Assembly (NCBI GenBank): GCA_026261815.1
Contig: JAMPIT010000059.1
Span: forward strand, 22,120,001 to 22,184,000
DNA length: 64,000 nt
DNA from: Monarcha castaneiventris obscurior
Taxonomy: Eukaryota; Chordata; Aves; Passeriformes; Monarchidae
Reading direction: 5' to 3'
Under the pieces are notes generated by a model. The model did no database searches and had not been told where the DNA came from. It saw only the letters and a list, made by a program, of their open reading frames with translations. The translations under genes and the position numbers were made by a program. Shown here in pieces: positions 11,701-21,925 of the stretch (the first letter of the stretch is position 1; each line of letters starts with the position of its first letter).

Positions 11701-14682
11701 TCGTGTTAAATATGATACTGTCAGTCTCCTTTAAGAGAAGAGTTTAAGTTTGTCAGTTCACTCCATGTTTCTTGCAGATGTCTTTGAAAAAGTGGTTTCT
11801 ATCATATTTTTGGGGGGAGCTTTTTTCCTAGGGGTGGTTGTTTTGTTTTGTTTTTTAAGACTGTCAATTCCATCAAGATAATGTTGAGAAACTCTGTTCT
11901 GTGGAAAACATGCATGACAACCTAAACAGAGACTGATCTCCCATCTTTTCTACAGCAAAAAAGCAGCAAAAACTTAATCACAAACCACCTGTTACTCAGC
12001 CTGAATGATGGTTTTCTATTCTCATCTTTAACCAGCAACACAAAGTATTTGCTTTCTTGCAATACTGCATTGCATGAACTCTTAGAGCATCCTTTGCTTC
12101 CCCTCAGGTTAAATGTAACATGTACCTGACAGGCAAAAGATAGTCAGAGGAGATTCCTATAAGATTTCCATTTCAGTTGACTGCAACTATGTTGCCTTTA
12201 CTTTTTGTAATAAAAGTGGTTGGAAAATTTCAGCAACCCACAAAGCATTTCCTGAAGGCCCAAAACACTGAAGCTTTATCAATTATGAGATCTATGTCAG
12301 ATCTAAAACATTAGTGAACACTGAAACAAACACAGTTTGACAGTGTGGCAAAGTGAGTAATTTTATGTCCAAGAAGGCACTGCAGCACTTGCACTGCCAA
12401 GTCCTAAGGCCCAAAAAGTGTTACTCACAATGCCATGGGAAGGTGATGTTCTTAGGCAACCTAGAGCCCATTTTGCTGTCTGGATGCAAACACAGGACAA
12501 AGTCACAGAAGAGGAAGGAAGGACAGCACAGACCTGTTGCTTTAGCTGCACAAAAGGCAGCAGAGGCAGTGAAAATGGAAAAACACCTGAAGCCATGGCT
12601 GCCTCCAAAGGAGGCTGGAAATCTGTCAGCCAAGAGGCTCAGAGTGTCTGTCCTGGTTACCTTGCTGAAGATCAGAGTAGGAATTACCCATGAATATTGG
12701 CTGGCTTCTGCAACTGCCTTCCTTAAAGAACACCAGATTTCTAACATGCTCCTGTGCCAAAGCTTCTCTGATAAAAGTGGGGGTTTGAGGGTGGGCTTTA
12801 TGTGTGGGTTTTTTGCTTATTTGGATTGGGTTTTGTCAGGGAGAGAGGGACTATTTTGTTTGTTTTCAGTTCATTTAGTAGGTTTGGTGAGACCTTTTTT
12901 GTTGTTGTTGATGTGAGTCTTGGAAGACAGATCTATAGTCAGGAAGAAAAGTAAGGAGTCTTAGGGTCAGTCTAGATAATACATCATAACAAAGGTACTG
13001 AGAAAGCCCCATCATTGTGTGAGAAAACAGAAATTTAAGTGGTGTTTGCAAGCTGTCATCACAGCACACATTTCTGAGGGTATGAACTAACATTCTATGA
13101 CAGATTTAAATTTTCATCCTCTTTCCTACGTGAAAGGCAGTAGCAAAATTGTCCTTTTGAGTACAGAGATCATTCTTGGGGTACAAGTATGTTTTCATAT
13201 ATGCAAACAATAGATTTTTCACCTGTGGAAAAAGACACACATACTACTCAATTTTTGCTTCATTAGTTTTTCTTTCTTTTCTCCTGTTCTCCTAGGAATC
13301 AGTTCCTGACTGCCTCCGTAGGGTCAAAAGAAGACAGGCAGATATGTTAATCATTGACTACCAGAAAACTAACTCAGTGGAATGCTTGGTTTTGGTTTGG
13401 CTTTTTTTTCCTTCAAAAATGATTTGAGAACCACTGAATCACAGATACCTGGGTTACCCTGTTCTGTGTCAAAGGAAGGACAAAAAACTGTCTTTTCAAC
13501 ATGTGTGTTTACATGAGCCATTGGCAAGGCAGAGATGCTCTAATTCCTCTCCCCTCCTCTTTTGGTCTCAATGTCTTGGCCACTGCCTGATAAAAAACAT
13601 ATGAAAGAAGCCATGCAACAACAAAAAATTTTCACATTCCAAGCATTAACATCACATATGCTGAGCACCAGACTCAATTACAGTTTTAAAATTCATTACA
13701 GATGTAGCTTAAACCAAATGGGTGCAAGATGTACAGTCAGATACGAATTTACAGACAAGTGTTAGGAAATAGCTGGCAGAAGACAGGCAATGTTGCTTGC
13801 ATTTTGCCAGCCCAATCTTCTCCCCTTTCCCTCCACCCCTCTCTCCCCTTAGGATTTTGGCAGCTGTGCCTCAATCTCTTCAAATTACTGTTCTAATTTG
13901 GTGTTTCTATGGAAACAGAGTAGAAGACATAGTACCTCTCCATTAAATAACTATAAAAGCAAGAGGTGTACCATGAAAAAACAAAAAGGATGAAGAAGAA
14001 TAATATAATGGAAAAAGTTCTTACCGACAATGAGGAACTGCACAGCCTTTAAACAGTTTAACAGCACAAGGCAAACCAGGACCACACTGATGCTGCCAAG
14101 TTACCACATAACCAGCCGTGACTCTACAAGGATGGCTCTTGACTGAAACAGCAAGCATTGTGAAGTTTTTCACATAAAATCTTTCCAGGCCTCAAGTGCC
14201 TGTGCCAGTGGCCTGATATAGTCTGTGCCTGATCATATTTCTCTACAACACAAGATAAAATTCTCTTGCAATTTCACCCTCTGCAGCCATGTACTTTGAC
14301 AGCCAGAGCATTCAGCGGGATCTCAGAAGGGAGATTTCCTGATACACTACAGCATTCCAAGGGGAGGAGCAGAGAATGTGCTAGACTGTGACCTAGACTG
14401 TGCACCATTCCTTAATAATGTTGCACAGATTAGCTCTTTGATTGGTGTGTTTTGTATACTCATGTGGGTTTTGCAAATAGTTGGGAAAGCTTACCAAATT
14501 CAGCCCCCAACCAGAACTGGCTGAGTACACTCTGGAGACGACCACCAAGAAGCTGCAGCACCACACTGAGAAAACACGAGGTGCTGACACCCAGAAGGGG
14601 AGTACGAGATGGAGCAGGGTGCTTCACCCAATGCCTGCTTCCTGCAGGGGCAAGACCTGGCATTGTTCAATCTCTTAAGGAA
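8726..14682. other. Unique non-coding sequence with unassigned long reading frames
   Basis: No known gene or named repeat is recognisable. Two longer + strand frames lie here: 10,299-10,802 (167 codons, running through an A-rich tract) and 12,353-12,916 (187 codons). Neither shows a domain, signal peptide or motif I recognise. The second is shadowed by antisense frames of 108 and 81 codons, which points to a local shortage of stop triplets rather than selection. An A13 run with C-punctuated A-rich flank begins at 10,441. Confidence 0.5.
10441..10494 (+). repeat. A-rich low-complexity tract
   Basis: An A13 run is followed by about 40 bp of A-rich sequence with CCC punctuation. It is of the same character as the tract at 8,060. 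It contributes lysine/asparagine-rich residues to the chance-like 167-codon frame that overlaps it. Confidence 0.85.
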
Positions 14683-15430
14683 TGCCGTGAGTTGACCCTG
14701 GTTGTGTGCCAGGTGCTCACCAAAGCCACTCTATCACTTGTCCTTATCTGGGCAAGGGAGAGAAAATCTAATGACAGGCTCATAGGCTGGGACAAGGGCA
14801 GGGAGAGCTCACTCAACAACTACTGCCATGGGCAAAACAGACTTGGCTTGGAGAAATTAAGCTTTACTAATTACCAATCAGAGTAGGATAATGTGAAATA
14901 AAACCAAATCTTAAAAAGCACCTTCCCCCCAAGCCCTCTTTTTCCTGAGCTCAGCTTCATTCCTGGTTTTTCTACCTCCAGCTCTCCAGCAGTACAGGAG
15001 GATGGGGAATGGGGATTTCAGTCATTTCATCATCCATAGTCTCTGTCACTGCTTTCTCCTCAGGGGGAGGACTCCTCACACTCCCCCCTCTGCTTCACTG
15101 TGGACTTCCTTCCATGGGAAATATCCTCCACAAACTTTTGGAACACCTTCTCCCTTTCCTTTACTGGTGTCTGCAGGGCTGTTTCTCTCACATCTTCTCA
15201 TTCTTCTCCCCTGGCTGATGATGTGAAGTAGCTTTTTCCCCTTTGCAAATAGGTTATCCCAGAGGTGCTTCCACTGCCACTGACGTGCTCAGCCTTGGCC
15301 AGTGGTGGGTCTGTTTTGAAGCCAGCTGGCATCAGCTCTGTCAGACATGGTGGAAGCTTCTGGCAGCTTCTCAAAGAAGCCACCTCAATAGCCCCTGGCT
15401 ATCAAAACCTGGCCACACAAACCCAATACA
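14683..15430 (-). mobile_element. Solo LTR, avian ERVL-like endogenous retrovirus, near full length
   Basis: The element runs from TG at 14,683 to CA at 15,430 (748 bp). On the - strand it starts TGTATTGGGTTTGTGTGG, follows with a GGGCTATTG/GGTGGCTTC-like block, a degenerate TATA region (complement of 15,242-15,260), GCAGACACC, GTGTGAGGAGTCCTCCCC, then GTTTTATTTCACATTATCC. It ends in a block matching TGGGCACCTGGCA...GGTCAACCCACC of a bird LTR family I know from many neoavian genomes. Full copies of that family carry a central GC-rich array of ~33-45 bp units (GTGG...CTGGAGCAG type); here only about one unit remains (near 15,100-15,150). Flanks AGGAA and GGGAG share three of five bases, perhaps a decayed 5-bp target duplication. 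No internal gag/pol/env is present, so it arose by LTR-LTR recombination or is a solo remnant. The 144-codon frame overlapping its left end is incidental. The family name is not verified. Confidence 0.88.
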
Positions 15431-18400
15431 GGGAGTAATTGCTGCACAGAATTTAGACATAGCTTAGTCATGCCCTGTCATTGATACTGAAAAAAAATTA
15501 AGTCTATTAATTACAGAGCTGCACATCTCAGCAATGTCAGGTCACTGGGCCTGAGCACCCAGCCCACCACTTCAGCCTACGATGAGTGGAGGAAATCAGC
15601 AACAGATTTTCCATCACTTCAGATCCTGAGTATATTTTAAATCAATTAAAAGGCACTGCCTACTAGTGAAGGAATTTCACAGCAGCCTCAACTGCAAAAG
15701 AAAGTGCATTCAAGATTTAATTAATTTACAACATTCCCTTACCTCATAATGCACAGCAGGAAGAAGGACCACATGGGGGAAAAAAGCCAGTTCAAAAGCA
15801 CAATGCAAAATCAAAATTTAAAGAGAAGTGCAGGGAGAGAAGGGGACTTAATGCTTCTTTATTCAAGACGTCTGTTTTGCTGAATTTTTTAGGGTGAGGT
15901 TAGGAGGTCTCACCAAAAAACGGGCCTCTAGTGTTTTCAAGCCCTGGTCACAAACCTTGGTAATGGCTTTTACTTGTTTGTTTTTTAAATTATTTTGCAA
16001 ATATTCTTCTCTGCTTTTAGTGATACTGAAGACAGTAACACTTGGTAAAATATTTTCCCTAACTGGAAAAACTGCAGCTCTCATTAATGCACATATATCT
16101 CTTATAACTAAGTTTATTAACTTCTTCCCTACAAGTTGTTGACTAACTTTTTCAAAAGTGCTTATAGAAATACAGGGCATCAGCAGCAGCTGCTACTCAG
16201 CTGTGTGAAGCAACAGAACCCTGTAACTGCACTGGAGAAACAAAGCAGAATTTGTCAATATATTTTGGGAGGGTTAATGAAGAATTACTCTTGTATTGCA
16301 TGCAAGTTAGTAATTTATGTTCCCTCTTAAAAAGGAACATATTAATTTCCAGCAATCAACAAAATAAAGACAGAAAGTATTAAATCCTTGACATTAACAA
16401 GTGGTGCTTAGAACTAATCAGAGATTTTTAACCTCAAACAATAAATCTGAAATCCAGTGATAGTTTTATGCAATGGTAGCAGTGAGGAGTGAAACAAATG
16501 TACTTTTGTTCAAGATCATGTTTAATGTTGGTTGAAAATCTTGTTAGAAAGATACATTGAAGACTCCTGTACTTATCAGTCTACTGGTTTTTAAACAATA
16601 TAGTAGTTAACCTAATCTGATCTCTCTGTTGCCAGGGCCTAAGAGCTGAAACAGAGGTCAGGGCAGACAACAATAGGTCATGAAGGAAATAAAACATTAA
16701 ATAAGGTGGCCAGCTGCCAAATGTGACTTGGCATGAGGAGCTTATTCTTCACCCCCATGCTACTCCACCTTTCCCAAATAATTCCCTTAAAGAGGACAGT
16801 GAAATTTGACATGTGATCAGAGTTGATAAGCCACCCCATAATTACAGTGCTGCCCGACCAGTTTTCCTCTGAACTGTAACCTACACCTCCTTACATCCCC
16901 ACAGTGTTTCTCTACTACATTCAAAAATATAGCAACAGGGGTATTTGGTAGTTTTTCTGGAACCCCCTATCTAGATGAACATCAGTTTGTCTCCCTGAAG
17001 GGACACTTATCCTTGTCTGCCAGAGATACAAAATACTGTCACAGTTGCCCTGGCAGCAGAAAGCAGCATCCTCTAGATGCATCTGGAGAGCACAAAACCC
17101 ACATGAGAGGTATGTGACCCATGGGACACAAGAAAGAACAAAAATAATTCATTTTTTTAATCTCCTTTTGGAGCACATATGAGCATAAATCCATGCATAA
17201 ACAAAGGTATTTGTAAGAACACTAATCTGCTACCTCAGCCCTTAGCCACTCTTGATGCAGGAGAGGCTTACTGATATGGCCTTTTGATGAAGAAATGCAG
17301 AGTGGCTTGGGGAACAAAAATAAGTTAAGTGATCTTTTACAGAGGCCTGCACACTCACCAATCATGTTAGAAAAAAGATTCACGGAATTTCAAGACAGAG
17401 AGAACTTTCAAAATTAGGAAAGGCTTCTTTTATTCCCCAAATAAATACATTATGTGTGACCAGACAAGTTCATCTTTTGTGACAGTGCTACAAGGAGCCC
17501 TTATTTTCATCAGTTTCATGATCACTCATTCTAATTTCCCCGGTGTACTCAAGTTCCTAACATCTGGAGTTCTTGTCTTCATACTGCAATCTATTTGGTA
17601 AGAAAAAAGCTGAAAACAAAAACCCAAATAAGACATCTAATTATTCATTTTTTAAGTAATTATAGTATTCCTTTTAGTGTGATGATATTCTCCTTCAATG
17701 CTCAGGAAAATCAGTGGCAAAAAAAAAAAGTGTGTATCAAGGAAAAATTTTCTGGTTCTCATTAACATGAAGAAAAACACCTGGAATTTCAATAGAATTA
17801 AGAAAAATATCCATTTCCTTTAAACAGATATGAAAAAAACATGTTACTTGAGGAGACTGATGCAGACTGATTCCTTACTCAAAATTACTTTTAACAGCCT
17901 GTAAGTGCTGCTAAGCAGGGCAACATGATTTCATGAAGCTTTGTGCAGTCTCACAGAGATGAGAGAAACAACAGGAGCTCACAATGCTCAGAGCACACAT
18001 AAAGTGAAGCCTTCCAGGACTCCCACTCAGGCAGAGGGCCAAAGTCATACCTAGATACAACATGAGTGGGCTACTGATTTACTGCAAAGTCAACTGGGTT
18101 CACTGTCTAGAAAAACGAATGTTTGCATGCACGTTCCAGAAAATATGAGCTATTTCCAATGTAGAAAACAGTCCTGATATTATCCAAGTCTCATTTACAC
18201 ACAGTGGAAGTAATTTTTGCTGCCCTCATGCTGGACAGCTGCAGTATATCATTGCCATTTTCCATCTCAACCCTAGACAGAAAGCAGAAATACTTCTGGT
18301 TCACACTCTATTACAATTATTGTAAAAGGAGAGAAAAGAAAATTACCTGCATAATAAATTAATGCTGCACGTTATTCAGCAGCACACTGGAACAAAGGAG

Positions 18401-20598
18401 AGGAAATTGAAGAATCATGTTCCTTCCAGCACTGCTGCAAAATGCTGCCTGTCATAACATTCCCTCCATGTGCACCTTCTGCTGTTCTGCCCAAAACAGT
18501 ATGCAAAGTGGGACAGTTTTCAATTTCATAATTTTGAAGGAGATCTATAGCTGCATACAAATTGATCCTATTTCCCTGCTTGCATCATTTGCAGTTATGT
18601 ACTTTACATTTTCTTGTGACATCTCTGCACTTCTTCTCACTTCCATGGAAAAAAAATCAATGGGGGAACAAGCAGAACAGAATGGACAAAGTTCCATTTG
18701 TCTAGGTTACTTCTCATTAAGCCAATAGGCAGCTCCTTGGACAAGGTCAGATCTGGAATAGGGTTTGAGACTGCTTGGTATATCTCCACAATATTCCCAA
18801 ACAAGCCATTAGTTCTGGTCTATTGTTTAAGACACAGTTAATATTCCTAGACATCTTGCACTAGGTGAGACGTTTTTAGCAAATATTTAATAAACAACCT
18901 AACAGAGAAATTAAATGAATACATGCAAATTTTAAACACTGAACTTTATGGTTTATTGAGGGTTGTCTGATTCATCAGGGCTACCACATCATCAGGGCTG
19001 CTTTTAAACTGCCATGAAGTTTGACAGCCCCTGCCTTGCTAAGTGCCAGAAGTGATTTGCTTACAACTCTTTTGCACTGAGATGTATTATATTTATACAA
19101 GAGAATTGAGGAGTACTGGATGTGCCACACAGTATGTTAATTTGTTTCTAGAATGCATCCCTGACATACTGTGTGCACTCCAAGCCCTATACAATTGTCA
19201 TTCAGATCAGTGTGATAATCCAGCCTGGCAAAGACCAGGAGAATTTAGGCTTTCTAGTAAGCTGTGGCTATTGCTGAGGCAATGCAAATGAAGAGAACTT
19301 AATACCATATATTACCAACTCAGATTTCAGGTCAGATATGTACCATTGCATTTCTCTTACATCAACTGATGTAATTAATCAATAACATAAACTTTTAAGT
19401 AAGCTTTTTTTATCATGTGAAATTGCAGCTGAGGTGGTATCAAAAAAAAAAAATCTCACTGCAATGGGTTCCATGGGTTTATACTGCCTAGAAGTATTGT
19501 GGACACATCAAACCAGACAGAGAACACCTTCCATGGAACTGTTTTTCCGCCACTATGAATGCAGGCATATCCCCATTGAGATATGGCAACCTACACTCCT
19601 CAAACCACACACCTGAGCAATCCTGGATACATGCAAGAAAAATCTACCCACAATTCTACTCAGAATTTAGCATTTCCCTCTGCATAAAAGAAACCTTTGC
19701 TCTCCTAAACTGTTAGGAATTGTTTTTCACATTTTGATAGTCTCAAGAGCAGAATGGTAAAAAACCAAGGTATTGGTGAAGAATTAAACAAAACCCATTA
19801 TTATGTGCCTACATCTGCAGGATTTCTATCAATTTCTTTGCTTTTCATTATTTCCTTGCATTGCTGGCCTTTTGATTCCTTCTTTTCTGTTCAGCCTATG
19901 ACAGTTTAAGCCATACACTTATCCCACACTTCCATTAAACTAAAAAGACGAATTAGTATTTTGCCACTGTGGGGGACAAAACAAAAGAGAACAAAACAAA
20001 AACACTTGTACATAAGCAGGTTAAGGAGAAGCTGCCATTTAAAAATTAACTCCCAGTTTCACACACATTTTCCTTGCTGGTGGCAAAACTCACAAGACAA
20101 GAATGGGTGAACAGTTGGGTAGTTATTTTACCTCAGGCTCCTGTAGGCATGACCAGTGGTGCTGGCAATGCCACAAAGTTTACTCAGCATGGCATCGTTT
20201 GGTGGCATCCAATAGTTATTTGCTTTACAAAAAGAAAACAAAGCTTATCACCAGGGGACAACACACCAAAGCCCTAGACAGGCCACAAACAATCACTCAA
20301 CACATCTAGTTCACCCTAAATCACAACAAAATTGCCTAGATTTCCCTAGGATTTTTACAGGAGGAATTGTTCCTATAGGCAGAATGGGCAATGAGGCTGG
20401 ACAGGGCTTAGTCAGCAGCATCTCTAGAGAAAAGGTTGTGAGAATAGTTGCAGCTGCATTTGTGTGCAAGGCTAAATATCAAGCTTGAAGCTCATATAAA
20501 TAATTCATGGAAATGGGTGGAGGGATTTCCTATCAGAGAATTTTACAGAGAACAAGAGTAGCTTATTTGCTTAAAACAACTGCATTTTTAAAGCCTGC

Positions 20599-20600
<2 letters not shown>
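15431..20600. other. Unique non-coding sequence, no gene found
   Basis: Reading frames are at most about 105 codons and none is recognised. No named repeat was seen. Two A-runs of 10-12 bases occur near 17,720 and 19,441. A short imperfect direct repeat of CATCAGGGCT lies near 18,975-19,002. Base composition is ordinary for the window. Confidence 0.55.

Positions 20601-20647
<47 letters not shown>
20601..20647 (+). repeat. (TG)n dinucleotide microsatellite
   Basis: An uninterrupted (TG)23.5 array, 47 bp long. It ends about 200 bp before the solo LTR at 20,846. Perfect arrays of this length are usually polymorphic in birds. The cysteine/valine-repeat peptide predicted across it is an artefact. 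Confidence 0.98.
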
Positions 20648-20650
<3 letters not shown>

Positions 20651-20840
20651 ACAGAGTCATTTGAACCCTCTAAGCAACTCTGAATGGCTCAGCCTGGTAC
20701 CTTATGCAACAAGTTCTTGCCTAACATCTGAAAGGACCGTGTGCTTTCCAAGAGAAAGAAAAATGGCTGGGCAAGGTGGGTATGAACAGATTCCTTCCTT
20801 TCCCCAGAAGGCACTAAAGAAAACCTCAAGCACATGGTGC

Positions 20841-20845
20841 CCTAT
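20841..20845. repeat. Left target-site duplication (CCTAT)
   Basis: The five bases CCTAT immediately precede the TG that starts the LTR and are repeated exactly at 21,514-21,518 after its terminal CA. A 5-bp duplication is typical of ERVL and some ERV1 elements. Confidence 0.85.
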
Positions 20846-21513
20846 TGTACTGGTTTGGCCAAAATCTAGCAATATATATTTCCCCTGAGAGAAAAACTAG
20901 GTTACAACCACCCTTCCCCCCACCAGGTTCAGGAAAAAAAAATTCCTTGAAGGAAAGTGAAAGAGATAAAACCTATTTATTAAAAAACACACAGGAAAAG
21001 GATAATAATGCTATATAGTAAAACCCCTTGCTATAGTGAGAAAACCTGGGAAGAAATTAGAGTCCTCTCGTAGGTGTGGTCCCTCCACCTCGGAGCTGGG
21101 GTAGGGGGTGACCATAGGCCCCCTCCAGGCCTGAAGAAAAGTTCTCTTGATGTGTTCTGATGCTGTTGAAACAATCCAGAAAAGAAAAAAAAGAAAAAAA
21201 AGAAAAAAAAAAAAAGAAAAAAAAGACAAACACTAAAGTCCCAGGAAACACACCAGAGAAAAAGGGAAGGAAAACAAACCAAAGAGCTGGCTGCAGGAAA
21301 CAGGCAGGGTTCTCTCTCTGTGCTACCGCTGCTAGGGAGAATGCAGAGGAGTCTCTATCTCCGTGCCCTTGGGAACTACTTTGAAAAGTTCGTTTGTTTG
21401 TTTTTTTCCCTCCACTCTCAAGCGCAGTTTAAAGGCACAGAAAAAGGCACAAAATTAATTTTCTGGCATAGAGCTGTGATAGGGGCTACACATCATAGGG
21501 TCACCCCAAGACA
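20846..21513 (-). mobile_element. Solo LTR, 668 bp, with intact target-site duplication
   Basis: The element starts TGTACTGGTTTGGCC on the + strand and ends ACA at 21,513, so it has TG...CA termini. It is flanked on both sides by CCTAT. I place it on the - strand, where it starts TGTCTTGGGGTGACCC. In that orientation there is a TTTAAA promoter-like motif (complement of about 21,425-21,435), a pyrimidine-rich stretch (complement of the A/G tract 21,176-21,228) and an AATAAA signal (complement of 20,976-20,981) about 130 bp before the 3' end. That order suits a retroviral U3-R-U5. No second LTR or internal coding sequence exists, so it is a solo LTR. It resembles LTRs I associate with songbird genomes, but the family name is not verified. 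The intact ends and perfect duplication suggest it is younger than the other two LTRs here. Confidence 0.88.
21176..21228 (+). repeat. A-rich (AAAAAAAG)-like tract inside the LTR
   Basis: Runs of A are spaced by single G at roughly 6-13 base intervals. The tract lies inside the solo LTR and was probably a pyrimidine-rich segment of the element that expanded after insertion. The phenylalanine-rich peptides predicted opposite it are artefacts. Confidence 0.9.
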
Positions 21514-21518
21514 CCTAT
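21514..21518. repeat. Right target-site duplication (CCTAT)
   Basis: Exact copy of the five bases at 20,841-20,845, directly after the terminal CA of the LTR. It fixes the element boundaries. Confidence 0.85.
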
Positions 21519-21847
21519 CAAATCCAATTTCATATTTTTGTAGTAAGGAAGGTGTCCATCCATCTGACTTAGCAGGCAATATAAAGCAGCACCTGCCACA
21601 CTTTAAGTGATTCCTCTATGCCTTGCACAGGCAGAAGTATCTTTTATTCACTCCTTATAAACACTTATTTCTGCAGTGTCGCGGAAAATCTGATAATATT
21701 TTGGAAGCCTGTTGACTCTGTCTGACTGATGGCATCATGTAATTTAATTGCTGAATTTATATTTATCTCATGCTTCACCTTTACTTACATGGAGCGTATC
21801 GATTTCTCATCTTAAACCAGCCGGAGAATTTAAGATTCAAAGTCTCA

Positions 21848-21925
21848 AGGGTTAATACTAAGATCAATACTGTTCAATGTCTTCACCAAGGACTTCGATG
21901 ATGGGAGTAAATCTGCCTAATGGTA
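21848..21925 (+). mobile_element. Ancient CR1-like reverse-transcriptase fragment
   Basis: In one + strand frame, starting about 21,868, the sequence reads ILFNVFTKDFDDGSKSA. This corresponds to the CR1 ORF2 reverse-transcriptase segment usually seen as LFNIFINDLDDG. That conserved segment precedes the catalytic FADD motif, which is not recognisable here. The fragment is short and its flanks have drifted too far to follow. Downstream sequence to about 22,900 has scattered LINE-like phrases, for example around 22,540-22,570 and 22,780-22,810, that could be further parts of an old CR1-group element. Their order and frame are too uncertain to annotate. Confidence 0.55.

Noticed and set aside
14452..14886. 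144-codon + strand frame.
   Set aside because: It runs into the - oriented solo LTR at 14,683, is antisense to it and has no family resemblance.
20604..20888. 94-codon frame starting with a cysteine-valine repeat.
   Set aside because: The start lies inside the (TG)n microsatellite; it is a translation artefact.
21011..21384. Overlapping phenylalanine- and lysine-rich frames on both strands.
   Set aside because: They are translations of the A-rich tract within the solo LTR.
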